Positions 24,632-36,550 of a DNA stretch of 64,000 nucleotides are shown here, in pieces. The DNA comes from Limonium bicolor (lineage: Eukaryota > Streptophyta > Magnoliopsida > Caryophyllales > Plumbaginaceae), in NCBI GenBank assembly GCA_023374045.1, contig CM041783.1:121521503-121585502 (forward strand), given 5' to 3'. Numbering within the stretch: the first letter of the stretch is position 1; every line of letters begins with the position of its first letter. A program made the position numbers and the translations under genes. Under the pieces are notes generated by a model, which was given only the letters and a program-made list of their open reading frames with translations, had not been told where the DNA came from and searched no databases.

Positions 24632-24786
24632 ACTATAAAAACATGGTTTTAGGTTATTAAAAGATGTCTAATGATGGATAATGATGCCTTAAGGTGTGTT
24701 TGAAGTGCCCCAATGAGGTTAGGGTGTACTAGGTTATATGGGGTGAAGTTTGGAGATGAATGTAAAAAGGAAAACAAAGGTCTGGG

Positions 24787-25034
24787 GCAGACCGAACTTG
24801 CAAGTTCGGTCGAGCCCAGTTTACCCTGCGAGAATTAGTTTCTGGAATGGACCGACCTTGGGGACCGGACTTGCAAGGTCGGTCGGGCTTGTATTTTCTG
24901 TACGGATTAAGTTTCTGGAATCGATCGAACATGCGACCGAACTTACAAGGTCGGTCGGAGTAGAAAATTCTGACAGTAAAGTGTTCTGGAATGGACCGAC
25001 CTTGTGCAAGGTCGGTCGGTAAGGTCGGTCGGAC
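24787..25034 (+). repeat. GACCGACC/GGTCGGTC palindrome array in the L 5' LTR
   Basis: Several units of about 60-70 bp contain GACCGAAC or GACCGACC, a short centre such as TTGCAAG, and GGTCGGTC, alternating with a TTTCTGGAATGGACC-type spacer. The copy in the 3' LTR (34187-34443) carries one extra short unit. A homologous but longer array is in R (62685-63083). Confidence 0.8.
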
Positions 25035-25343
25035 CAAAAATGATGTTTATGGTTATAAAGTGATAGGTAAAGATGGGGATTGACTAGTAATGATGTTATA
25101 AGGTTGTTTATGACATGTTAGGTGAGTTATAATGATGATTTGGTGAGGGAAAAGTTGTATTAGAATGTAAAAGTAAAACGAGTTAAAATGTAAAGTTAAG
25201 TAACTAAGCTAACGGGGAGAAATTATGAGCATTGGACATTAAATAATCATGCTACCCCGATGTTAATAAAAACACACGTAATTCAGTGTTCGAGAATTGC
25301 TCGAGGAACATAAGTGGACGTGGTAAAGTGGACTCCGGTGACA

Positions 25344-25393
25344 GGTATGGTTTTCTTGCAACTTGTGTCCTACCGGTTTACACCGGCTTGGGT
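25344..25393 (+). other. Conserved LTR box (L 5' LTR copy)
   Basis: This is the GGTATGGTTTTCTTG to TTTACACCGGCTTG block. The partner copy in the 3' LTR is at 34755-34804. Confidence 0.65.
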
Positions 25394-26695
25394 GTTGTTT
25401 GCTTTTCTGAGTGTTACGACCTTATAAGATTAAGGCATGAAAAGAGTTTACAGTTGTTATATATTATGATGTTGTATCATTGTGACTCCTTCCCTTGGTG
25501 TGTCTAACAAGACCTAAACACTTACTTGTGTGTGACTTAACAAAATATTGTGTGATCATTAACAAGTGCTAACCGGGGGAGTGAGGAGTCCGGTCATGTT
25601 CCGGCCACGCGTGTGAGGACGGGAGTCGATGTCATATCCGGTTCGGCTCTCTTGGTGTATGTATAGGTTGTATTCCAATTTGGTTTCGACCTTCCTTTAG
25701 CTTATCCAAAGCTAGTTTACTGACTCACGTCGGGCCACAGGGGCATACAAATGTTATTTCGGTGTGCTTGGGATTACTATATCCGACACACCTTGGGTTT
25801 AAGTTAACCGTTCGATATAACTGGACGGTAACGAGGTTGGTAACGAGCTTAGCATGAGATTGGCATTAATCTCTAGGCTCACTATGTATACTAACTATGG
25901 TGGAAGGTTCCTTGTGTGAACCGACCTTATGGTGTTTTGTGTTGTTATTATGCTAGGCAATTTCCCTTGCTATGCTATGATATGTATACGTTAGGTGTTT
26001 AAAATGAATGCGATGTTATCATGTGTACGTCGAAATGAGAAAAGTGTTGTTATGTTCTGTTATGTGAGGAATGTGATATGTTGTAGGATATGGAGTGTGT
26101 GGATCATGGAAATGAATCCCAGTTTGTGACAATAGGCGTTTAAGGATAACCCGATTTAAGGGTAAGTGTCGTCTATTAAGGAAGTAGCTCCGTTAGAGGA
26201 GGAACACTCTAAGGATAATGAATACCATGAGTGACTCATCAAGTAAGGATGTATTATCCGTTTGTTGAGCCCATTGAGGCGAAATGTTTTGTGTTTTGTG
26301 TTTACAGTTGCATGCATGATTTAAATATAATCAATCGCATGCTAAGACGACAATTAGTTGCGCGTGGCCCGGTAGCATGTGGGCTGCGGGATTACCATAC
26401 CAGCAAAGGTGCTGAGCCCCTTGGGGGCCACCCTTTCTCTCCTTTTCTATTTCAGGTACAAGGAGCTGGAAGCCGTTCAAGAGTAGGACGGGGTAGATGT
26501 TCATGCATGGGTAGCCATTTAAATGGCGTAAGCATTGTAAGCGTAGTAAGACCGAAATTGTTATCGGCATTAGTTTGTAAATACTCGGTACGGTTGGAAT
26601 GTATAAAGTATATGGGTTGTTGTTAAGGGACAATAATGTGTAGTCGCTCGGGAATCTAGTCCATCAGACCGGTACAATGTATATGTAATAGCCTT

Positions 26696-26717
26696 GTTAG
26701 CCACGTGGGTGGTTAAC
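26696..26717 (+). other. Conserved LTR-terminal hairpin (L 5' LTR copy)
   Basis: GTTAGCCAC pairs with GTGGTTAAC around GTGG, with one G-T wobble. The partner in the 3' LTR is at 36106-36127. Confidence 0.7.
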
Positions 26718-26813
26718 GGCGTGTAACACCAAGAGATAAGTAATGTGATGAAGTTTGTCTTCCGCTGCAGTTTATTATAAGTGTGTTAATGTTGGATGGG
26801 GTGTTACAAAAAG

Positions 26814-26825
26814 TGGTATCAGAGC
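26814..26825 (+). promoter_or_regulatory. Primer-binding site of L (initiator tRNA-Met type)
   Basis: TGGTATCAGAGC starts five bases after the LTR end at 26808. It overlaps a hairpin at 26818-26841 (ATCAGAGCG ... CGCTCTGAT, inner loop AAGTAT). Confidence 0.92.
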
Positions 26826-27604
26826 GAAGTATCGCTCTGATGACTGAATTACCGAGCTTAGGAAGTACCGAGTTAGGATTTTAGTACTTTGGGTTAAGGG
26901 TTGAGTGATAGCGTGAGAGATACGCTTGTTAGGAAATACCAGTGAATATTGGAAACCTACTACATCCTTCCCGCCCTCCACAATCCCTGTATATGACTTG
27001 GGAAAACAACGCCAGAGAGATGAAAGTCCTCTCTTACTCGGGAATACCCGATCTGGCTGTTATTAAGTACCTCTAAAGGTATGGAGAACCAGTCATACGG
27101 TAGATCCCGAAAACTGGGAATCCCGGAGACGGTTCCCATCTAAACAAGTGTTAACCGCATTTCATAGCGAAGAGTGAAGAATCAGTGTATAGAAGAATAG
27201 AATTTCCGGCAACCTGGGTCGACATGCCGAGCAGTCGAGAATAACCAGTTTGCAACGCACCAACCGTGCAACAGGCAAGAAGTGGATTAATAAAACCCGA
27301 GACGAGTGTCTACGGGACCACAGTTGATAAATAATACACCAACGGTATACCAACCGACAAGGGAACTACAACGTAGTGCCCAAATACGTGGAACGGGCTA
27401 CAAAGAGAATACAATACTAAGAAAAAGGGGTCTCCCAGAATGGGAAACACCCTAGTTAATGAGTATCATGTGAAGACAGTGAGAAGTCACCTAGAAGAGT
27501 TGTTATCAAGACAGTAAGATCAGTGAGGGCCAACAAGGCCACTGATGACAGTGCGGATAAAAACAATACCACAACCGGTATGTGTTAAACCGATAGCCAG
27601 TTAG

Positions 27605-27634
27605 CATGGCGCACTTGCCATAGCAAGTGCTGCT
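27605..27634 (+). other. Internal hairpin shared by L and Y
   Basis: GCACTTGC at 27611-27618 and GCAAGTGC at 27623-27630 form a perfect 8-bp stem around CATA, in the context GCATGGC...TGCT seen also in Y. Its place early in the internal region makes a packaging or dimerisation role conceivable (inference). Confidence 0.55.
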
Positions 27635-30600
27635 ATAACAGGGCTGTTCGGGAAATTTATAACCACTACAAAGTACTTGGAAAAGTACCATAAAGTTAAA
27701 TGTGATCGTCATAACAGTGGAAGGGCCCGCTAGCCTAACCTCTGTAATTGTAAGTACACCAGTCAGCAAGAAGCTAGACTTGGCTAAGGTAAGAAGATGT
27801 TGAGAAACCATGAAAAAAAAAAATTTCTTTCAAACCCAGATTTATCTAAACTCTTTCTTTCAAAACCAAAATTTTCTTTCAAACCAACACTTCTTTCCAA
27901 CCTTCTTTTAAACCAAACCAGTAAAACCAGGGGCAGTTGATAAAGATACAACAGTGGATAAACTTTCCCTCGATTAAGTTCGGGAAGCAAGGAATGAACA
28001 ATATAAGGGAGTTGACAACAGAATACTTCACCTAGGCGTGTGACGGACACTACGAGTGTACCAACTGTGTTGTGGGACGACCGCACTCCGATAGGAGCAT
28101 GTGGGCCTGACAGACCTACTTATAGGTTAGTTGGGTAAGTAGCAATGTATCAATATGATACCCCATATATGTATACGAGTAGAGTCCAGAACACGGGAAG
28201 TAGTCGACTCCGTTCTACGGTCAGCAGTGTAAGTCAAACAAGAACTAAGGATTACAATAAATGATTGAAGTAAAGAAACCTGGTCAAGTTAACGAGACTA
28301 AAGGAATTAGCGAATTCATTTCAAGGAAATGTATAGTCAAGAAGTGCGAAGAGCACAGACTGTTATGTAAAGACATCAAATAGGACTTGAGAAGTCTGAG
28401 GGATAAGACATGATAGCAGAAACGAATACCCAACTAAGAACGTAAGAGACATAGTTACTAAATGTACCCATGAGTGCAAGCCAGATGTAATGGCATATGG
28501 TAGTAACACCCAGGAGCAATCCTTGAGGGGTGTTTGGATTAAACATTGTTAGATGGAGCAATATAACAGAAAACACAAGATTTGGAACAATTACCCTGAT
28601 TAAACACTGAAGGTAAACCCACTTAACAGTAGGACCCTAAGTTGCCAAAGAGATAACTTGGAAGGAATCGTGACAGTAAGGCTTATAAGCCACAACAACT
28701 TGTGTTATGTAAATTTGATCAGTTCCAGAAGTATATGTTATGCAAGTAATAGAGCGGAGAACGAACCACTGCATTAAGAGTGGGGATACCTCTCGATATT
28801 GTGAGACCGCAGGAGCGGTAGTTATGTGAATCAAGTTCAAGAAATATGTTAAGGACGGACGACGTTATTATTGAAAGTGAGCAGTTAGCTTAGTAGTATG
28901 TGTGTATAAAGTGAAGCACCGAGCTAAATAACGCCGGTTTGTGACTCGAGTGAGCAATGCTCAAGGAACATTCGGTAGTCATCCGAATGAATGACGAACC
29001 ATAATGTGAATAATGTAAGTAACGTGTGGAAGTTAATGTGACAGTAAATACCATGCAAGTTAGTGTTATGTTATACAATAAGCACGGTGCGCAGTAAGCG
29101 ACCGTTGTATAAGCATTGTTGAATAATAATGTGGCAGATAAGACCAGTTATGAGTTAAACTTAGTAGAGATGCAAGATAAGCGATTTTAAACAGACTGGG
29201 CAATAAGCCAGTGGTAGGTACTGTGTGATGAGGAACTCAGTGTGAATTCCATGGCGAATCGCATAAGGGATTTTCTGTCAAGAGTTTACGCCTCTGCACT
29301 CTGTATGACTGAGTGTTTTGGTATTGCACTTGCGCAGTAATGATCAAGTGGGATAGCTAGGAATCAGAAGCATGGTAATTGTGGAGGAATAATGTTATAA
29401 TGGCCGATGCATAGGTAATGCAAGGCCGCAAGAATGAAAGAATACATGTACAAAACCAAAGGTGGAGACATGATTAACAGTAAGTGACTACAGTAACACT
29501 AAATACCAAATGTCGGTATGAAATATACCCCAGGTGTGGGAAATAACTGAGAGAGCACTACACAATAGGTAGTAGCTCAATCTCAACCGACAGTAAGTCG
29601 GTAGAAGCAAGTCAATCATTGTGAATTACATAGTAGTTTACGCTGTAAGCTATTGGAGAAGTGGATGGAAAATTGTGAAACTCACCGAATTCGCTCAGGG
29701 TAAGAGATACCATGCGCCGGTTGAGAAACCATTCTTCCCAAGATAAGGGTAATACATTGGAGATGTACAATACAGTAACAGTAACGAATGGGGCAAACTA
29801 GCCCTATAATTATCAGAATTGCGCAGCAGAGGCCAGTGAGCCCATGCATCAAATGCCGAATATACATTGTGAATATGAATGGATGGCTAGTCATCAATGC
29901 CTAGAAGCCTCACAGGCCAGGACCGAAACCGGTTATGAGTTAGATAAACTCTAATAAGAATTTGGTTTAGGGATTAAACCACCAATATGGTTAAAATCCT
30001 CTAACCAAAACGCATTGTGTACCAGACCGCGTGGAAGTTAAAATACTTCACGACGGCAGAACATTTTAAGCCAATGTTCAGTGACTGATTACGTGGGTGT
30101 AATCCCTTTTAAGGGGGGTAGAGCGTAAAGCCGCTTAGTGTGTATTACCGTACAAGTATACGTGATTTGTGTTGTGCATAGCACAAATAATTGTTATGAT
30201 GGTTGGCGTGGTGTGTTATACAAACATACGCACTCATTTATGTTAAATTGTGGTAATTGCGCACAGAAGATGCAAATACCATGTGGGAAATGTGTTATTT
30301 TGTTAACAGTGGTGTGTGAGAGTACAAGTGGAAGGGAGTAAAGAGAAACTCCCGGGAACTAAAACCCCGACGGTGCATAAATGTAAACCATGTATTGATT
30401 TTGATAAAAAAAAAATATATGTATATATATACAGTGTTGTGATTTATGAAGGGTTATGAGACCGACATAGAACCTAGTGAAAATTAAATTCCCTAGGTAA
30501 CTTGAATTAAGTTGGATTTGAGTGATGATTGATAGACGGAGTTCTATCCCTTGGAGATGTAATGATTAGACTAGAAGGATTTAAAGATGGAAATGGGATA

Positions 30601-31212
30601 TGTTTGAATTAGTATGGTTGAAAATGAAGTGGGAGGTGAAACTTGATTATCATGAGATCAAGGGAAGCCGAACACAAATTGGGGTGGAAGGATAGTTCAA
30701 CACTGATGCTGATCACATCAGGGTTGGATGACTCTAGAAGCTCCCTGTAAGTGGACACAAATAACCACGTTAAGAAAGAAGCAAAGAGCATAAGTTGGAC
30801 TTGGAGTTGTGTTGTGTTTTCAAAAGGATTTTCAATTGGGTGTTCAAACAATCGATAAATTTTGAATAAAGGATTCTCTTATACTTAACCTAGTAAAGAA
30901 TATTTTGTAGTACTTGCTCACGAGCTGAGGACGCATGAGCCTTTGTCTTCGGACCGGTGACATGAGAAGTATATATGTTAAAAAATTAAGTGAATGTTTT
31001 GATCTCCCAAAGGAACGGGGACCAAAAGGTGTCCATCGCGACCGGGTTCTGCGGGATCACAGTGTATATGTACTCAACATGGGACTCGAGCCCATGGAGA
31101 GATGGAAAAGGTATTTCTGTTTGTTATACATGCTAAGACATGTTGTGTGGTATAAGTGATAAATGTTATTTTAGACCTTGAGTTCTAATGTGGATGGGTT
31201 CTGAATTGATTG

Positions 31213-31400
31213 TGTTACCCGGGCCTACGAGTCCAAATGTGGTTATGTTACCCAGACCTAAGAGTCTGAGGGATAGTATGTAAGTGCAAGTGTAATGTTG
31301 ATTAGGTACCCGGACCGTTGAGTCTGAGGTTATCATGTAAGTGTGTTACGATATGGTTTTGAATGGATGTGGATATGTTGCCCGGACCGTTAAGTCCGAG
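31213..31400 (+). repeat. Four-unit hairpin array before the L polypurine tract
   Basis: Units of about 50-65 bp contain GTTACCCGGACCGTTAAGTC plus CGAGG or variants. Stems are CAGAC/GTCTG (31253-31268), CGGAC/GTCTG (31311-31326) and CGGAC/GTCCG (31383-31398); the first unit is degenerate. The change from A-T to G-C between units keeps pairing. Confidence 0.6.
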
Positions 31401-31506
31401 GTTGGATGTAAAGAGTGTTGGGTAATGGAAGTTAACTTCGAAAGTAATCCACGTATTCTAAGCCAATGATGCGTGGAAATGTGAACTTCGAGGACGAAGT
31501 TCTTTT

Positions 31507-31518
31507 AAGGGGGGTAGA
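31507..31518 (+). promoter_or_regulatory. Polypurine tract of L
   Basis: AAGGGGGGTAGA lies one base before the 3' LTR start, the expected place for plus-strand priming. Confidence 0.85.
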
Positions 31519-31519
31519 T

Positions 31520-34500
31520 TGAAATACCCCAAACCTTGGTATGTTGTTTAAATGTTAAACTGTGGTATTTAAAGGCTAAAAAGTGCCTTAGAAACACCAA
31601 TGAACCATTTAAACCATGGTAAAACACAATAAAACACGAAGACACGGTTTGAGCAAAAACGTGCTCAAGTAGGAGGAACTTGGTTAGGACCCAAGGAGCC
31701 TACCAAGACTTAATAATATTTAATATGATTTTATAAGGCTAATTAAGTCCTTAGGAAAACTTGGTAGACAATGAACCAAACAAGACACAAATAAATACCT
31801 TAAGGTCAATATGGGCTAAAATGTCTCTAAGCTTGGAATAAATTGTATAAGACTAATGGTCATCCTATATCTTATAAATATGTTAATGAAATATTAAATC
31901 ATTACCAAAGAAAACCAAGCTTGAAAACAAGTTAAGACACAAAAGTGCTTTAAGGAGTCTTAAAGCACATTTTGAAAATTGTCTTGTAAATGAGTTTTGA
32001 GTGGCTAAATGTCCATCATTACTCTTAATAGATATATGTGTACTATATAGTATCACATTTGGAGTCTATATCAATAGGAAATCAAAAATTTCACTCTATG
32101 TGCCTTGTTTTTATGAATAGTAACTTTTATATGCTAGTTTGTAACATATGTTGGTATAAGTAATAAATTGGTCAAACAAAGACTATTATACCCTTCTAAA
32201 TATGGGGACGGTTTTCAAGGTGTGAGTCACCAACTTGTAAAAGAAATCAAAAATAAGTAAAGTAAAGCGTAAAGTAAAGTATTTTGTTAACATAAATATC
32301 TTAACAAAAGCAAAATTACCTCCTCATTCTCTCTTTCCTTTCATTTCCACGGTAGCCATCTTCCTCCTCTCTCCATCGGTTCCAACAGCACCCATCTCAT
32401 TCTTCTCTCCTTCACTTGTAACTTATGACTCCATCCCGAAATTAATTCCGAGACTTACGTTCTCTTAGTTGGAGCAAGCTCTACACTTCTATCTTTTCAA
32501 ATCTTCAAGAGCTCAATTTTGGTGCCATGGAGATTCACCATTGAAGGAGCTTGAGCCTCACCTTTTCACAATTATTGATCTCCTTTGCTTCTAGGGTAAG
32601 GAATCTCAAAGAAAATAAGTTTCCTTCATGTTTTTTCATTGACCAAAATGCACATTAATGGGCTCTTTGTTGTGACTTTGTTCAAGCTTCATTCCAACCT
32701 TTCATGGACTAGGTGGAGTCCTCTATTCATAGATATTCAAATCTCTTCAAAGACCAAGGTTGGTTAAAACAACTACATTAGTTTTTTAAATAATGTAAAC
32801 TAGGTTTACAATGAGATGAAGCAGAAAGCTTAGAGTACATTTCAATGTGTGGTATATTGTTTAGTAGTTGACAGGAATGAAATACCTTACCGGTTTATAA
32901 GGAAACAAGAAAGAAGTTTGGGTGGAAAAGAGGTAAATATACTAACTAATGTGGTTTAATGCCTTAGAGAAATGAGCTTATAATGCTTGTTTAAAACTAC
33001 CTAAAGAGCAAATGGTGAATGACTTAGTAAAGTGTCTTCAAGGAGAATAGTAAAAGAACATTGCCTTGTTGTGTGATTTGCAGGTCAAAGGCTATATATT
33101 GTGGAAATTCAGTGTTTAAGGATTATGCAATTTAAGGGCCTAAAGCATGTTATTTAAGGGCTAAGTGCCAAGCAAGTTATTATGCACTATTTGGGATGAG
33201 TGTAAATTTGGTGAAGTTTTGTGAGTGATAGGTTCTTGATGGATTTGGGTGTTCTGAGTGTTTAATGGTGAAAACTAATGAGCTTTGGAATGATGAGTGC
33301 TAAGAGAACCTATGGCAAAATTTGTAAAATGTATAGGAGTTTTAAGGCTTGAATGAAACTTGGTGTGAACTAGGAATTGTTAGGAATGGATACATGCCAC
33401 TAAGGAAGAAGAAAAACATACATTAAGGTGTTTAAGGTGCTATAAGGATTTAGGCATTGTCTTGGAAGTTCTAGAAATAATGAGTGTTTTAAGATGTATT
33501 TAAGTCTGGAGAAGTTGTTTAAGGTTTTGATAAAGGAATTCAAGAAGTTGGAAAAGAGGATTGGTAGTAAGAGGAGATGCTTGTTGAGATGATGTTATGA
33601 AGGTGAGGAAACATTTCGGAATAGTGGCCCATTTAGGTGAAACACCTTAGGAAACCAAAGTAAATGTTACAAGTGTTATGAGATTTTGGGTGGAAATTGA
33701 GTAACAAGTCGAACATGGAATAGGAGGGTTATTAAAGATGTATTTGGAACTTAGAATATACCTAGGAACATAGGTAAGTTTATACAATTAATGGAGGTGG
33801 AGAAAATTAATGCAAACAAGGTGAAAAATGCAATTTACCAAGTCTGTAGCTTGGTCCGGGACCGGTCATGGTTCAAGGTCCCGGACCAGGGTGTGAAAAT
33901 AGGCCGAGAGTCACATAAGGATTTGGTCCGGGACTTAGGCCTTGTATAAGGTCCCGGACCACCCATTTTAAAGGCGACTTGAAGTTAGCATTATGGTCCG
34001 GGACTAAGAAGAGGACCAAGTCCGGACTACTATAAAACATGGTTTTAGGTTATTAAAAGATGTCTAATGATGGATAATGATGCCTTAAGGTGTGTTTGAA
34101 GTGCCCCAATGAGGTTAGGGTGTACTAGGTTATATGGGGTGAAGTTTGGAGATGAATGTAAAAAGGAAAACAAGGGTCTGGGGCAGACCAAACTTGCGAC
34201 CGAACTTGCAAGTTCGGTCGAGCCCAGTTTACCCTGCGAGAATTAGTTTCTGGAATGGACCGACCTTGGGGACCGGACTTGCAAGGTCGGTCGGGCTTGT
34301 ATTTTCTGTACGGATTAAGTTTCTGGAATCGACCGAACATGCGACCGAACTTACAAGGTCGGTCGGAGTAGAAAATTCTGACAGTAAAGTGTTCTGGAAT
34401 GGACCGACCTTGTGCAAGGTCGGTCGGTAAGGTCGGTCGGACCAAAAATGATGTTTATGGTTATAAAGTGATAGGTAAAGATGGGGATTGGCTAGTAATG

Positions 34501-36218
34501 ATGTTATAAGGTTGTTTATGACATGTTAGGTGAGTTATAATGATGATTTGGTGAGGGAAAAGTTGTATTAGAATGTAAAAGTAAAACGAGTTAAAATGTA
34601 AAGTTAAGTAACTAAGCTAACGGGGAGAAATTATGAGCATTGGACATTAAATAATCATGCTACCCCGATGTTAATAAAAACACACGTAATGTTAACAGTG
34701 TTCGAGAATTGCTCGAGGAACATAAGTGGACGTGGTAAAGTGGACTCCGGTGACAGGTATGGTTTTCTTGCAACCTGTGTCCTACCGGTTTACACCGGCT
34801 TGGGTGTTGTTTGCTTTTCTGAGTGTTACGACCTTATAAGATTAAGGCATGAAAAGAGTTTACAGTTGTTATATATTATGATTTGTATCATTGTGACTCC
34901 TTCCCTTGGTGTGTCTAACAAGACCTAAACACTTACTTGTGTGTGACTTAACAAAATATTGTGTGATCACTAACAAGTGCTAACCGGGGGAGTGAGGAGT
35001 CCGGTCATGTTCCGGCCACGCGTGTGAGGACGGGAGTCGATGTCATATCCGGTTCGGCTCTTTGGTGTATGTATAGGTTGTATTCCAATTTGGTTTCGAC
35101 CTTCCCTTAGCTTATCCAAAGCTAGTTTACTGACTCACGTCGGGCCACAGGGGCATACAAATGTTATTTCGGTGTGCTTGGGATTACTATATCCGACACA
35201 CCTTGGGTTTAAGTTAACCGTTCGATATAACTGGACGGTAACGAGGTTGGTAACGAGCTTAGCATGAGATTGGCATTAATCTCTAGGCTCACTATGTATA
35301 CTAACTATGGTGGAAGGTTCCTTGTGTGAACCGACCTTATGGTGTTTTGTGTTGTTATTGTGCTAGGCAATTTCCCTTGCTATGCTATGATATGTATACG
35401 TTAGGTGTTTAAAATGAATGCGATGTTATCATGTGTACGTCAAAATGAGAAAAGTGTTGTTATGTTCTGTTATGTGAGGAATGTGATATGTTGTAGGATA
35501 TGGAGTGTGTGGATCATGGAAATGAATCCCAGTTTGTGACAATAGGCGTTTAAGGATAACCCGATTTAAGGGTAAGTGTCGTCTATTAAGGAAGTAGCTC
35601 CGTTAGAGGAGGAACACTCTAAGGATAATGAATACCATGAGTGACTCATCAAGTAAGGATGTATTATCCGTTTGTTGAGCCCATTGAGGCGAAATGTTTT
35701 GTGTTGTGTGTTTACAGTTGCATGCATGATTTAAATATAATCAATCGCATGCTAAGACGACAATTAGTTGCGCGTGGCCCGGTAGCATGTGGGCTGCGGG
35801 ATTACCATACCAGCAAAGGTGCTGAGCCCCTTGGGGGCCACCATTTCTCCCCTTTTCTATTTCAGGTACAAGGAGCTGGAAGTCGTTCAAGAGTAGGACG
35901 GGGTAGATGTTCATGCATGGGTAGCCATTTAAATGGCGTAAGCATTGTAAGCGTAGTAAGACCGAAATTGTTATCGGCATTAGTTTGTAAATACTCGGTA
36001 CGGTTGGAATGTATAAAGTATATGGGTTGTTGTTAAGGGACAATAATGTGTAGTCGCTCGGGAATCTAGTCCATCAGACCGGTACAATGTATATGTAATA
36101 GCCTTGTTAGCCACGTGGGTGGTTAACGGCGTGTAACACCAAGAGATAAGTAATGTGATGAAGTTTGTCTTCCGCTGCAGTTTATTATAAGTGTGTTAAT
36201 GTTGGATGGGGTGTTACA
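31520..36218 (+). mobile_element. L 3' LTR (4.7 kb)
   Basis: It is near-identical to the 5' LTR at its start and over its last 2.2 kb. Between about 31665 and 34040 it differs by dozens of one- to three-base deletions with few substitutions, which looks like consensus error rather than evolution (see findings). It carries the same hairpin array (from 33853), palindrome array (34187-34443), conserved box (34755-34804) and terminal hairpin (36106-36127). Confidence 0.92.
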
Positions 36219-36375
36219 CAAATTTATTGGTTTAACATGAGGAAAAACAAGCCGGGAGTGAATTAGACGAAGAGACGAACGCATAGACGCAAACGGCTCA
36301 GAAAACGGAGTCCAAACGAAGAACCTAGAGCCAGTCGAAGTTTGAAGGAAAATAGGTCACGGTCACACTTGTGAC

Positions 36376-36550
36376 CGCCTAAAGAACCGCCTAGCTAACC
36401 GCCTAAAGACAGGCGGACACCACATAAGGCAACCGCCTATAGCCAGGCGGACTTAGAGGCGGACAGAACCAGGAACCGCCCAAACAGAGGCGGTTGTTCA
36501 GGCGGACATACATGTAACCGCCTAGAACAGAGGCGGTTGTTCAGGCGGAC
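36376..36550 (+). repeat. ACCGCC/GGCGG inverted-repeat cluster in the G LTR
   Basis: About ten ACCGCC or GGCGG words alternate in orientation, with a repeated CAGAGGCGGTTGTTCAGGCG segment. Many pairings are possible. The 3' LTR has the same cluster at about 45173-45347. Confidence 0.7.

Larger units (their letters stand above)
22062..26808 (+). mobile_element. L 5' LTR (4.75 kb)
   Basis: The LTR contains, in order: an AT-rich left half with no features I can name beyond CT-rich leader-like stretches near 22860-23330, a three-unit hairpin array (24450-24631), a GACCGACC palindrome array (24787-25034), the conserved box (25344-25393), a GCAAAGGTGCTGAGCCCC block near 26402 and the terminal hairpin (26696-26717). 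The 131-codon open frame at 26231-26626 recurs in the other LTR only because the LTRs are near-identical. It has no domain and I do not call it a gene. Confidence 0.92.
26809..31519 (+). mobile_element. L internal region (4.7 kb, non-coding)
   Basis: All open frames are short (about 100 codons or less) and none shows zinc-knuckle, protease, reverse transcriptase or integrase motifs on either strand. Landmarks are the primer-binding-site hairpin, a segment homologous to X up to about 27000, the internal hairpin at 27611-27630, an A- and TTTCTTTCAAACC-rich stretch at 27811-27915, a short TATATATATA tract near 30415-30430, a hairpin array at 31213-31400 and the polypurine tract. The sequence is rich in TACCAGT, CAGTAAG and GTAAG words, which gives it a patchwork look, but I cannot tie them to a function. 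Confidence 0.85.
22062..36218 (+). mobile_element. L: complete non-coding long-LTR retrotransposon (LARD-like), TSD CAAAT
   Basis: The element is 14,157 bp, bounded by TGAAATACCCC and GGGGTGTTACA and flanked by CAAAT (22057-22061 and 36219-36223). It has two LTRs of about 4.7 kb, an initiator tRNA-Met primer-binding site, a polypurine tract and a 4.71 kb internal region without any recognisable protein domain. Two-thirds of the element is LTR. Where the two LTRs align cleanly (about 24650-26808 against 34040-36218) I count about 15 substitutions in 2.2 kb, so insertion is recent. Lack of coding capacity is therefore probably ancestral and mobilisation in trans is inferred. The arrangement matches the LARD class described in Triticeae; whether this family has been named is unknown to me. 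Confidence 0.93.

Noticed and set aside
26231..26626. 131-codon open frame repeated at 35641-36036
   Set aside because: The repetition only reflects identical LTRs of L. It spans LTR blocks conserved at the DNA level and has no recognisable domain; the homologous stretches of Z1 and R do not keep it open.
30935..31159. 74-codon frame near the 3' end of the L internal region
   Set aside because: It is too short, has no motif and no second copy for comparison in this window.
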